Source of the DNA: Bacillota bacterium
GTDB lineage: Bacteria > Bacillota > Clostridia > Christensenellales > Pumilibacteraceae
NCBI GenBank assembly: GCA_009780135.1
Contig: WRAP01000009.1
Coordinates: forward strand, 1 to 61,003
Length of the DNA: 61,003 nt
Direction: 5' to 3'
The stretch's first letter is position 1. The number at the start of each line of letters is the position of its first letter. The translations under genes and the position numbers were made by a program. The notes below the pieces were generated by a model. That model worked only from the letters and a program-made list of their open reading frames with translations, searched no databases and was not told the DNA's origin. This document shows positions 52,413-60,728 of the stretch, in pieces.

Positions 52413-52441
52413 TTGCAAAATGTTTTTTATTGTGATAAAAT
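52413..52441 (+). promoter_or_regulatory. Promoter of rpmE
   Basis: TTGCAA and TAAAAT are 17 bp apart, about 67 bp before the ATG. An AAGGAAA motif lies at 52484-52490. Confidence 0.7.
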
Positions 52442-52508
52442 TGTAAAGTTGTGCCAAAGAAATTTTTGGCATAGCTATTTTACAAGGAAAAAATTAACAA
52501 ATTTAATC

Positions 52509-52715
52509 ATGAAAAAAGACATTCATCCAGATTATCACGAAGTTGCGGTAGTATGTGCTTGTGGCTCTAGCTTTAAGACAGGCTCAACTAAAAAAGGCGA
52601 TGCTTATAGAGTAGAAGTATGCAATGCTTGTCATCCGTTTTACACAGGCAAACAAAAAGAAGTATCGGCTGGTGGTAGAATAGACCGCTTTAACAAACGC
52701 TTACAATCTAAGTAG
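52509..52715 (+). CDS. rpmE: Ribosomal protein bL31, zinc-binding form
   Basis: A 68-residue protein starting [22 protein letters not shown], with CAC and CNAC motifs that form the zinc site of the C+ form of bL31. It lies before the DUF1385-PrmC gene, as in many Clostridia (rpmE, DUF1385, prmC). Confidence 0.97.
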   Translation: MKKDIHPDYHEVAVVCACGSSFKTGSTKKGDAYRVEVCNACHPFYTGKQKEVSAGGRIDRFNKRLQSK

Positions 52716-52787
52716 CAAAATCAAATTAGGGATTATAATTGAGAATTTTTAGATAAAAACACTCATTGTATTTACCTAACTTTTAGC

Positions 52788-52828
52788 ATAAAAACCACGC
52801 AGTAATTTTTACAGGGCGTGGTTTTTTG
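52788..52828 (+). terminator. Terminator after rpmE
   Basis: AAAACCACGC pairs with GCGTGGTTTT, followed by TTTT. Its tail covers the TTG at 52826, so the following gene more likely starts at the GTG 52862. Confidence 0.85.
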
Positions 52829-52861
52829 TATTTTTCGCCTGTATTTGTTGAAAAAAATATC

Positions 52862-54922
52862 GTGAAAGAAAAGCAATCAAAAACTCAAAAAAGCTCTAAA
52901 GCTAGCAAAAAATCTCTTATTGGCGGTCAAGCTCTGATTGAGGGTGTTATGATGCGTTCGGCTACTTCTATGGCGATGGCGGTTAGAGACGGTAGCGGTA
53001 ATATACTCCTTAATACAACTCGGCTAAAGGGTGCTAAAAAGTGGTATAAAAAAATACCTGTTGTGCGTGGCGTAACTGCTTTTATAGACAGTTTAGTATT
53101 AAGTCTTAAAACTACTATGAAATCTGTCGATGCTTTGATGTTAGAGGACGAGGTAGAGGAATGCGGGACGCCCAAGAGTGCGTCTCCTACAGATGAGCAA
53201 GCTGCAGATGCTAGAATACCTATGAATAGGAGGGGATGCACTCTTGGGCATTCCGAAAATGTATCGGAAACTTCAAACAAAAAAGCCTCAAAGCCGAAAA
53301 ATCAAAAGAAAGAAAAAGATAAGCAATCAGAAGAAGGTGGCTTAGGTATTTGGCTTATAATATCAATGCTATTTGGACTTATATTAGGTGTTGGCTTATT
53401 TTTTATTATTCCTCTACTTATAAATATGGCTATTGAGGATTATATATCTGACAATCTATTATTGCAGTCATTAGTAGAGGGAGCGATAAGAATGGCAATA
53501 TTTATAGCCTATCTATTTTTAACTTCTATAATGAAAACCTTTAGAAGAATGTACGGTTATCACGGTGCCGAACATCGAGTTATAGCATGTTTTGAAAGAG
53601 GGCTAGAGTTAAATGTAGATAATGCTCAAACTTGCTCAACAAGACATAACCGTTGCGGAACAACATTTTTGTTTTTTGTAGTAACCCTTTCGATTTTTGT
53701 ATTCTTTTTTGCGACTTGGGTTTTAGATTTAATGGGTTTAAATCAAACAACAGTTGGCGGTAATTCGTTTGTATGGGCACTTACTAGAATTGGTGTAAGA
53801 TTGGCACTACTGCCGTTTGTAGCGGGGTTGTCTTTTGAATTGCTTAGATTACTTGCTAAATTTCCCGATAGCTTTATTACTTGGCCGTTAAGAGCACCGG
53901 GGTTAGCACTTCAACGCTTAACAACTTATCCGCCAAGTAGCGATATGGTAGAGGTAGCACTTATAGCTTATAACGAGGTTACGGCAATGGACGAAAATCC
54001 CGATTTGAAGATGCTTGAGTTTGGGCAATTTAGATATAGTTATTTGCGACCGCTTGTAGAAGAAAAATTGTCGGCAATCGGAGCGGAAAGCGTGGAGGTA
54101 GATTGGATTTTTTGTTCCGTTAGCGGTTATAAACGCAACGAACTTCATAAACTCAATATAATAACCTATAATCAATACGGCAAAATAAAAAGGATAGTGC
54201 AAAAACGCACAGGCAAACTGCTTGTAGAAAATCCGTTAGCGATAGATTTTGTTGGTCCTAGGCAAAAATTTGAACCAGAGCCGTTATGGTACGCTTTGGG
54301 CGAGATGGAATTTTACGGCGAAACTATAAAGGTTGATAAACGGGTTTTAATACCAAGACCCGAAACCGAAATGCTGGCTGAGCAAGCAATTTTAGAAATT
54401 GAGAGCCGTATGGCAAAAAGCAAGGACGGCATTATAGATGTTTTAGATATGTGTACGGGTAGCGGAGCGATTGCGAAGGTTTTAGCCAAAAACACAAATG
54501 CAAATATAACGGTTGTAGATGTATCGTATGATGCTTTAGAAGTCGCAAAAAGTAACTTGCAAGATACTAAAGTGGTTGTTATTCAATCCGATTTATTCGA
54601 GAATTTACAAGATAGAAAATTCGATATAATAGTTTGCAATCCTCCGTATATTAAGAGTGGAGATATTGATACTCTGCAATCAGAAGTGAAAAACTGCGAG
54701 CCTCATTTAGCGCTCGACGGGGGAATGGACGGACTTGATTTTTATAAACGACTAGCACAAGATGCTCCGAAATTCTTAAAGCCAAAAGGCTCAATAATGC
54801 TGGAAGTAGGCATAAATCAAGCAACCGATGTTTGGCAACTACTAACCGACAATTTTACAAACATACAAATCATAAAGGATTTAGAAAATATAGACAGATT
54901 TGTAATTGCAATAATAAAATAG
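52862..54922 (+). CDS. prmC: DUF1385 membrane protein fused to PrmC methyltransferase
   Basis: About 686 residues from GTG 52862. Residues about 15-365 are a DUF1385 protein (GGQALIEGVMMRS, several membrane helices, YGYHGAEHRVIACFERG). Residues about 385-686 are PrmC, with its N-terminal helical domain, RVLIPRPETEML, MCTGSGAIAKVLA and the catalytic NPPYI. PrmC methylates the GGQ glutamine of release factors. These are usually two neighbouring genes. A REP pair (53164-53254) inserts about 30 residues in the DUF1385 cytoplasmic linker. The frame is intact throughout, with no internal stop. Confidence 0.9.
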   Translation: MKEKQSKTQKSSKASKKSLIGGQALIEGVMMRSATSMAMAVRDGSGNILLNTTRLKGAKKWYKKIPVVRGVTAFIDSLVLSLKTTMKSVDALMLEDEVEECGTPKSASPTDEQAADARIPMNRRGCTLGHSENVSETSNKKASKPKNQKKEKDKQSEEGGLGIWLIISMLFGLILGVGLFFIIPLLINMAIEDYISDNLLLQSLVEGAIRMAIFIAYLFLTSIMKTFRRMYGYHGAEHRVIACFERGLELNVDNAQTCSTRHNRCGTTFLFFVVTLSIFVFFFATWVLDLMGLNQTTVGGNSFVWALTRIGVRLALLPFVAGLSFELLRLLAKFPDSFITWPLRAPGLALQRLTTYPPSSDMVEVALIAYNEVTAMDENPDLKMLEFGQFRYSYLRPLVEEKLSAIGAESVEVDWIFCSVSGYKRNELHKLNIITYNQYGKIKRIVQKRTGKLLVENPLAIDFVGPRQKFEPEPLWYALGEMEFYGETIKVDKRVLIPRPETEMLAEQAILEIESRMAKSKDGIIDVLDMCTGSGAIAKVLAKNTNANITVVDVSYDALEVAKSNLQDTKVVVIQSDLFENLQDRKFDIIVCNPPYIKSGDIDTLQSEVKNCEPHLALDGGMDGLDFYKRLAQDAPKFLKPKGSIMLEVGINQATDVWQLLTDNFTNIQIIKDLENIDRFVIAIIK
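53164..53254. repeat. Inverted REP-like pair inside the DUF1385 region
   Basis: GGGACGCCCAAGAGTGCGTC then TCCTAC is opposed by TAGGAGGGGATGCACTCTTG then GGCATTCC. The two arms are complementary apart from a few mismatches. It is in frame and encodes about 30 residues of a Lys/Glu/Ser-rich linker. Confidence 0.88.
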
Positions 54923-54930
54923 ATTAAATT

Positions 54931-54961
54931 AAAAAAGGCTAGCTTTCACTAGCCTTTTTTG
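54931..54961. terminator. Bidirectional terminator
   Basis: AAAAAAGGCTAG pairs with CTAGCCTTTTTT. It separates converging genes. Confidence 0.93.
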
Positions 54962-54962
54962 T

Positions 54963-55412
54963 TTAAGTATTATTTTTACCAACTCTATTGATAAATGTAA
55001 TTTCATTATCAATACAAATGTTTTTTAATCCTATCTCTTTTCTACATAAAAGTCTATATTCTTGCATTTGACGAGAATTGAATACTCTCGAAAACATAAT
55101 TCGATTAAAAGCACTTATCAAATCTGCGTTATCGCAAGCAAGAATTAGCTCATTGTAGCATTCTCTAGCTTCTATTGTTAAATATTCAACCGAAAGCTCT
55201 TTTTTTTGTATTGGTTTTTCATCTTTACCTATCCAATCGGAATTTGACATATAATCATCTAATAGTCTTAAGCTTCGTTGAATAGCATTCTTTTTTATTT
55301 CATATATCATTGGTTTTTTATTAAAATGATATATGGTTAGAATGGATATTATTACTGTGCTTAATAAACCCACCGTACCGAAAATAACGCTTATAATTTC
55401 AGTTGTACTCAT
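54963..55412 (-). CDS. Unknown membrane-anchored protein
   Basis: A 149-residue protein with one N-terminal membrane helix (about 7-29) and a helical cytoplasmic domain (SLRLLDDYMSNSDWIGKDE, then YLTIEARECYNELILACDN). I do not recognise the family. It lies 20 bp after serA on the same strand and could share its transcript. Confidence 0.65.
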   Translation of the reverse strand: MSTTEIISVIFGTVGLLSTVIISILTIYHFNKKPMIYEIKKNAIQRSLRLLDDYMSNSDWIGKDEKPIQKKELSVEYLTIEARECYNELILACDNADLISAFNRIMFSRVFNSRQMQEYRLLCRKEIGLKNICIDNEITFINRVGKNNT

Positions 55413-55432
55413 TTTATAATGCCTCCATTTTA

Positions 55433-56599
55433 CTATATTACTCTAACTTTAACAACATTCTCTAACTTTTCAACCTTCTTTAACATATCTGTACTTAATT
55501 CGCTATCTAAATCTAGAATAGCATAAGCAAATGTTCCGCCGCCGGATTGAGATACAAAGCCACTAATATTTATACCGCTACCGCCCACTAAATCGGTAAT
55601 TGCACTAAGTACACCTTTAACATTTTTATGTATTATGGTTAGTCGTTGCTTGCCTGTTCTATCAAGACGGCACGCAGGAAAATTTACAGAATTTGTAATA
55701 TTGCCATTTTCTATAAAGTCCACGATTTGATTGGCAACCATATGTCCACAATTATCCTCAGCTTCGGCAGTTGACGCTCCAAGATGAGGTATCGGTACAA
55801 CATTATCAACTCCCAAAATACTAGCAGTGGGGAAGTCGGTTACATAACGGTTGATGTGTCCGTTTTTTAGTCCCGCTTTAAGAGCCTCGTTATCAACTAA
55901 TTCGCTACGGCTGGCATTAATAATGCTAACACCTTTTTTCATACCCATAATAGACTTTTCACAAATCATACCTCTTGTGCCGTCATTTAGCGGAGTATGC
56001 AGACTAATATAATCAGCACAGCTTAAAATACCGGCTAAATCGTGCTTTATTACAACTTTTGGATTGAGCTTTCTAGCAGATTCAACATTTATATACGGGT
56101 CGTAGCCGATTACCATCATACCTAAGTCGACGGCAGTATTAGCCACCAAAATTCCGATAGCACCAAGACCCACAACGGCAAGAGTTTTACCTAGAATCTC
56201 TCCGCCGCTAAAGTTAGATTTGCCACCCTCAACGAGTTTTTCAACCTCGCTACCGCTACCTAGTAGAGTTTGGCTCCAGCAAATGCCATCAAAAACCTTT
56301 CTGGCTGATAGCAGCATAGATAAAATAACTAATTCCTTAACGGCATTAGCGTTAGCACCTGGAGTATTAAATACCACAACTCCTTCGCTGGCGTATCTAT
56401 CCAGCGGAATATTATTAACGCCCGCACCTGCACGGCCCACGCACAGTACGCTAGATGGCAGAGTATAGTCGTGCATCTTAAAGCTACGCAAGACTACAGC
56501 CACAGGTTCTTTACTTTCTTTAACTAATTTGTACTTATTGCCAAATACCACATCGGCTGTTTTGGCAATTGAGTTTAATGCTAAAATTTCGTTTGTCAT
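55433..56599 (-). CDS. serA: D-3-phosphoglycerate dehydrogenase
   Basis: A 388-residue protein with a 2-hydroxyacid dehydrogenase fold: VGLGAIG near 145 (NAD binding), a catalytic region NASRSELVDNEALKAGL, HLGASTAEAEDN, and a C-terminal ACT domain (about 315-388). It makes 3-phosphohydroxypyruvate, the substrate of SerC encoded upstream. serC and serA are normally adjacent; here a RAYT gene lies between them. No serB is seen. Confidence 0.95.
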   Translation of the reverse strand: MTNEILALNSIAKTADVVFGNKYKLVKESKEPVAVVLRSFKMHDYTLPSSVLCVGRAGAGVNNIPLDRYASEGVVVFNTPGANANAVKELVILSMLLSARKVFDGICWSQTLLGSGSEVEKLVEGGKSNFSGGEILGKTLAVVGLGAIGILVANTAVDLGMMVIGYDPYINVESARKLNPKVVIKHDLAGILSCADYISLHTPLNDGTRGMICEKSIMGMKKGVSIINASRSELVDNEALKAGLKNGHINRYVTDFPTASILGVDNVVPIPHLGASTAEAEDNCGHMVANQIVDFIENGNITNSVNFPACRLDRTGKQRLTIIHKNVKGVLSAITDLVGGSGINISGFVSQSGGGTFAYAILDLDSELSTDMLKKVEKLENVVKVRVI

Positions 56600-56649
56600 A
56601 TTATTTTTTATTTTCCTTTGATTGAATGATTTGAATAATTGAGTTTTGT

Positions 56650-57219
56650 TTAATTATAATACTTGTCATCTAGCCACTTATCGGGGTTTGTATCGATATA
56701 ATCCCAAATGTTTTTGTGGTCTTTTTCGTCTCTAACAATATGGTCATAAAATGATTTTTGCCAAATTGGTTGTTCTGCTTGTTTTGATGTATAGCTCTTA
56801 AATTGACAAATAATATTATTTACTGTAGGAGCGGGTATTAACCGCCCGAACTTATTACAAATACCTTGATTATTTATGGTTAATAATAAATGAATATGGT
56901 TTGGCATTATAACATATTTTTCTATGCTTATACCCTCATATCGTTTAGGGATTTCTTGTATACCTTTTTCTATTATGTCGCCTATGCTTGATTTTATAAG
57001 GCTCGGGCGGTTGATACCCGCCCCTACAGTTAGCGGTGTTTGAATTGCTTCACTATAATTTTTTATTTCTTTAATTTGATTAACTTCCTTAACCTCGCCA
57101 AAAATGTGGGCTTTATCTTTACTACAAATCGTAATATAATATACTCCGTTTTGCGAATAATCGTAACTTACTAAACGATTTATCTTTCGGGTTTGCAATT
57201 TGCTTTCGTTAGTTGTCAT
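56650..57219 (-). mobile_element. REP-associated tyrosine transposase (RAYT, Y1 HUH family)
   Basis: About 189 residues from the ATG at 57219 (a TTG lies at 57225). It shows the start motif RLVSYDYSQNGVYYITIC, the HUH pair HIH (residues about 108 and 110, in MPNHIHLLL), and the candidate catalytic Tyr158 in QKSFYDHIVRDEKDH, typical of IS200-like RAYTs. Such enzymes are believed to cut and spread REP palindromes. Two in-frame REP copies occur inside it (residues about 64-76 and 122-133). It overlaps the serC stop by about 11 bp, suggesting translational coupling. Whether it is active is unknown. Confidence 0.92.
56824..57030. repeat. Opposed REP copies inside the RAYT gene
   Basis: Copy 1 (56825-56854) has GTAGGAGCG with stem GGTATTAACC and CGCCCGAAC. 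Copy 2 (57001-57028) is the reverse orientation, GCTCGGGCGGTTGATACC then CGCCCCTAC. Both belong to the family dispersed elsewhere in the window. Confidence 0.92.
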
Positions 57220-58282
57220 TTTCAAACTTTTTCATAAATTCGATAAGTGATTTTACTCCATCAACGGGCATAGCGTTATAAATGCTGGCACGCATACCGC
57301 CGACTAAGCGATGACCTTTTAGAGTTAATAATCCATTTTTGCCAGCCTCTTTAACAAAAGTATCGTCTAAATCTGCACTAGGGCTAACGAATGGAACATT
57401 CATAAGCGACCTAAACTCTTTCTCGACACCGTTATTATAAAACTTAGAATTATCTATAAAGTCGTAAAGCATATTAGCTTTTTCTTCGTTGATTTTTTGG
57501 ATTGCTTTAACTCCGCCTAACTCTTTTAACCATTGCATAACCTCCATGGCAACATAAGTCGAGAATGCAGGAGGAGTATTATATAACGAATTTTGCTCTA
57601 TTTGAGTTTTCCATTTTAGCATAGTAGGGCATTGTGGCGACGGGTTTTCGGCAAGCTCTCGCTTAACAATCACAATCGTAACACCCGCTGGAGCAAGGTT
57701 TTTTTGAGCACCTGCGTAAATAACACCAAATTTACTAACATCAACCTCCTCACTTAAAATCATACTGCTCATATCGGCAACAAGCGGAATGTCGCCCGTA
57801 TCAACAGGGCTTCTAAAGCGAGTGCCGACAATTGTGTTATTGTAACATATGTGCATATAATCGGCATCAGGTGTGATAACAGATTTCTCGATTTTTGGTA
57901 TGTAGGAAAAGTTTTTATCTTTACTACTGGCTATTACTTTAGCGGAAGTAAATTTTTGTACTTCTTTATAGGCTTTTTCGCTAAAGATACCCGTAACAAC
58001 ATAATCAGCTTTTTTACTTTTGGAAATATTTAAGGGAATTGCCTCAAACTGAGTGCTGGCACCGCCTTGCACAAAAATCACAGCATATTGGCTTGAGATT
58101 CCCATAAGCTCTCTAAGTAGATCCTCAGCTTTTGCATTGATTGCCTCGTATGGTTTAGAGCGGTGGCTCATCTCCATAACGCTCATTCCTGTGTTGTCGT
58201 AATTTAGTAGTGCTTTTTGCACTTTTTCTAATACCGGTAGCGGTAGCATACTAGGCCCCGCCGAAAAATTGTAAACTCTCAT
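57209..58282 (-). CDS. serC: Phosphoserine aminotransferase
   Basis: About 357 residues from the ATG at 58282 (MRVYNFSAGPSMLPLPVLEK, the SerC opening). A GAGGAGTT ribosome binding site lies upstream, so this start is preferred over the longer frame from 58318. The PLP lysine lies in YAGAQKNLAPAGV. It converts phosphohydroxypyruvate to phosphoserine. The stop overlaps the RAYT start. Confidence 0.96.
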   Translation of the reverse strand: MRVYNFSAGPSMLPLPVLEKVQKALLNYDNTGMSVMEMSHRSKPYEAINAKAEDLLRELMGISSQYAVIFVQGGASTQFEAIPLNISKSKKADYVVTGIFSEKAYKEVQKFTSAKVIASSKDKNFSYIPKIEKSVITPDADYMHICYNNTIVGTRFRSPVDTGDIPLVADMSSMILSEEVDVSKFGVIYAGAQKNLAPAGVTIVIVKRELAENPSPQCPTMLKWKTQIEQNSLYNTPPAFSTYVAMEVMQWLKELGGVKAIQKINEEKANMLYDFIDNSKFYNNGVEKEFRSLMNVPFVSPSADLDDTFVKEAGKNGLLTLKGHRLVGGMRASIYNAMPVDGVKSLIEFMKKFENDN

Positions 58283-58316
58283 AAAATTAACTCCTCGAAG
58301 TTGAAATATTGATAAC

Positions 58317-58348
58317 ATTATACACTGCTAGATTACATAAGTCTAGCA
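58317..58348 (-). promoter_or_regulatory. serC promoter with overlapping dyad
   Basis: On the minus strand TATAAT lies at 58317-58322. Directly upstream is the dyad TGCTAGA...TCTAGCA (58326-58348 on the plus strand), covering the spacer and -35 area. It could be a repressor site; the regulator is unknown. Confidence 0.6.
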
Positions 58349-58361
58349 TTTTTAGAAGTGT

Positions 58362-58390
58362 TTGACTTTTTTTTTGAGAGTGGCTATAGT
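58362..58390 (+). promoter_or_regulatory. Promoter directly before the DUF4130 gene (leaderless type)
   Basis: TTGACT and TATAGT are 17 bp apart. The ATG at 58399 lies 8 bp after the -10 box. Confidence 0.7.
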
Positions 58391-58398
58391 AATAATTG

Positions 58399-59208
58399 AT
58401 GCTAAATGAACAAAAAATCTTTAATTTCAAACCAATTGAGGTTTGTTACACATATGACGGCAGTTTTTATGGGATGCTTAGCTGTGTTTTCGAGGCATTT
58501 GAAAAAAAGGAAATGCCGATTGAGATAACGCATAAGGATTTTTCGATGTTTAGTGTAAGATATATCGAAACAGATGAAGCAAAAGCCGAAAGAATATTAA
58601 AAGCAATTCCAATAAAAATTAGTCGTGCAGCACTAGAGTATGTAAAGCTGATTTTTTTAGCGAGTATAGAGCATAAAGAAATTGCCTTAATTCATTTTTT
58701 AATAGACGGCTTTAAGCACGGCAAAAAATTTATACAAACCATAGCCACAGGATTTACTCCTCCTCAAAAAATATTAGTGGAGGGTTTAAAAAATAATCAT
58801 ATTGCTAGACTTTCTAAAGGTGTGGATTTATTAACGCGTGAGGTTTGTCGTTTTATACAGTTTGTTAGATTTAGTGATGTTAACGGTGCACTTGTGAGTA
58901 TAATTGAACCGGAGAACAATGTCTTACCACTTATAGCGGAGCATTTTGTAGAACGCTTTCCTAATGAAAAAATTTTGATTTACGACAAAACTCACAAAAT
59001 GGGATTGATTTATATGGATAGGGAAGTAAGGATAGAAAATATAGAAGAATATGAAATGCCCGATTTAAGTCAAGAAGAAAAAGATTATCAAAAGCTATGG
59101 AAATTATTCTACAATACAATCGCAATAAAAGAACGCAAAAACGACCGTTGCCGTATGAACTTTATGCCAAAAAAATACTGGAAAAATATGACGGAGATGA
59201 TGGAATAA
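58399..59208 (+). CDS. DUF4130 (TIGR03915-type) DNA-metabolism protein
   Basis: About 269 residues. The N-terminal CYTYDGSFYGMLSCVFEAFE and the C-terminal NFMPKKYWKNMTEMME match the DUF4130/TIGR03915 family. Members are usually encoded next to a SplB-like radical SAM protein (TIGR03916) and are thought to act in DNA repair. That partner is not in this window. The ATG at 58399 has no ribosome binding site, and the promoter directly abuts it. Confidence 0.85.
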   Translation: MLNEQKIFNFKPIEVCYTYDGSFYGMLSCVFEAFEKKEMPIEITHKDFSMFSVRYIETDEAKAERILKAIPIKISRAALEYVKLIFLASIEHKEIALIHFLIDGFKHGKKFIQTIATGFTPPQKILVEGLKNNHIARLSKGVDLLTREVCRFIQFVRFSDVNGALVSIIEPENNVLPLIAEHFVERFPNEKILIYDKTHKMGLIYMDREVRIENIEEYEMPDLSQEEKDYQKLWKLFYNTIAIKERKNDRCRMNFMPKKYWKNMTEMME

Positions 59209-59323
59209 TAGTCTATTTATTAAAGCATAGCTAAATGACAAATTTTACTTGATAAACCTAGTATTATACTATATAATTTAATTATAAATTCCGAAACTTT
59301 CTCAATTTAAGAGTAAAAATATT

Positions 59324-60658
59324 ATGATGTTTTCAAAAATACTTATCGCCAATAGGGGCGAGATAGCGGTACGGATTATCCGTGCTTGTAAAGAGATGGG
59401 AATCTCTACGGTGGCTGTTTTTTCTGAGGCCGATAGAGATGCTTTTCATGTGGTGCTAGCGGACGAAAGCTATTGCATAGGTCCTCATGCCAGTACCGAT
59501 AGCTACCTAAATATGTCGGCTATTATTACGGCGGCGGTTACTAGCGGTGCGCAAGCGATTCATCCGGGATATGGATTTCTTAGCGAAAATACTAAGTTCG
59601 CTAGACTTTGCGAGAAGTGCAATATCAAATTTATCGGTCCTAAAGCGGATGTTATCGACATTATGGGCGATAAGGATAGCGCTCGTCGCACGATGAAAAA
59701 GGCGGGTGTTCCTGTAATTCCGGGTACCGATATTTTGCAAAATGTAGTCGAGGCTAAAAAAGCGGCTAATGCGATGGGTTATCCTGTTCTCTTAAAAGCC
59801 CGTAGTGGTGGCGGTGGCAAGGGGATTAGGCTTGTTGAGAATGAGTCGCAGATAGAAAATGCTTACAATATGGCAAGCGCTGAAGCATTTGCCAGCTTTT
59901 CTGATGGTGCGTTGTATATGGAAAAGTTTTTATTTCCTGTTAAGCATATCGAGGCACAAATTTTGTGCGATAAATTTGGTAATGCTGTGTGCTTAGGCGA
60001 AAGAGAATGTAGCGTACAAAGGCGAAATCAAAAACTGATAGAAGAAAGCCCGTCACCAGCTGTTACTGAAAAGCAACGCAAAGAAATCATTGCCATAAGC
60101 AGAAAGGCCGCTTTAGCGTGCGGATATGTAAATGCAGGTACCATAGAGTTTTTAATGGATAAAGATGGTAAGTTTTACTTTATGGAAATGAATACTCGTT
60201 TACAGGTAGAGCACGGTGTAACAGAAATGGTTACGGGTATAGATATTGTTAAGTGGCAAATTAGAATTGCGGCAGGTACTAAACTTAGTTTTACTCAAGC
60301 CGATGTTATGTTAGAGGGTAGTAGTATAGAGTGCCGTATCAATGCTGAAAATCCAAAAGCAAACTTTAGACCAAGTGCGGGCAGGGTAGAGTTACTACAT
60401 TTTCCCGCAGGTCCTAGTGTGCGAATTGACAGTGCACTTTATCAAAAATATTCTGTACCTCCGTTTTACGATAGTATGATAGCTAAAATTTTAGTTCACG
60501 CACGCACTAGAGAAGAAGCAATCCGCAAAATGCGAGCGGCCCTTTGTGAGTTGGTAATAGAAGGAATAGACCACAACGCCGAATTCTTACTGGAAATTCT
60601 ATCTATGAAAGATTTTGAAAAAGGTTCTTATACGGTGGATTTGCTTAATAAAAAATAA
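59324..60658 (+). CDS. accC: Biotin carboxylase
   Basis: A 444-residue protein with the full biotin carboxylase layout: FSKILIANRGEIAVRIIRAC, the glycine-rich ATP loop RSGGGGKGI, GERECSVQRRNQK, and FMEMNTRLQVEHGVTEMVTGID. It carboxylates biotin carrier protein. The length matches AccC (about 445). The carrier and carboxyltransferase genes are not in the window, so acetyl-CoA carboxylase cannot be separated from another biotin enzyme. The start may be either of two adjacent ATG codons (59324 or 59327). Confidence 0.93.
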   Translation: MMFSKILIANRGEIAVRIIRACKEMGISTVAVFSEADRDAFHVVLADESYCIGPHASTDSYLNMSAIITAAVTSGAQAIHPGYGFLSENTKFARLCEKCNIKFIGPKADVIDIMGDKDSARRTMKKAGVPVIPGTDILQNVVEAKKAANAMGYPVLLKARSGGGGKGIRLVENESQIENAYNMASAEAFASFSDGALYMEKFLFPVKHIEAQILCDKFGNAVCLGERECSVQRRNQKLIEESPSPAVTEKQRKEIIAISRKAALACGYVNAGTIEFLMDKDGKFYFMEMNTRLQVEHGVTEMVTGIDIVKWQIRIAAGTKLSFTQADVMLEGSSIECRINAENPKANFRPSAGRVELLHFPAGPSVRIDSALYQKYSVPPFYDSMIAKILVHARTREEAIRKMRAALCELVIEGIDHNAEFLLEILSMKDFEKGSYTVDLLNKK

Positions 60659-60728
60659 TTTAAAACAGTATTAATAAAAATATTATTAAATTTACCAAAA
60701 TTTGGAAGTGTTTTTTATTAAAAACCGC

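Noticed and set aside
52826-52861. Longer start for the DUF1385-PrmC gene
   Set aside because: The TTG lies in the rpmE terminator tail; GTG 52862 starts the basic N-terminus directly before the DUF1385 motif.
57851-58033. Plus-strand open frame inside serC
   Set aside because: It is antisense to a certain gene, has no ribosome binding site, and shows no recognisable protein.
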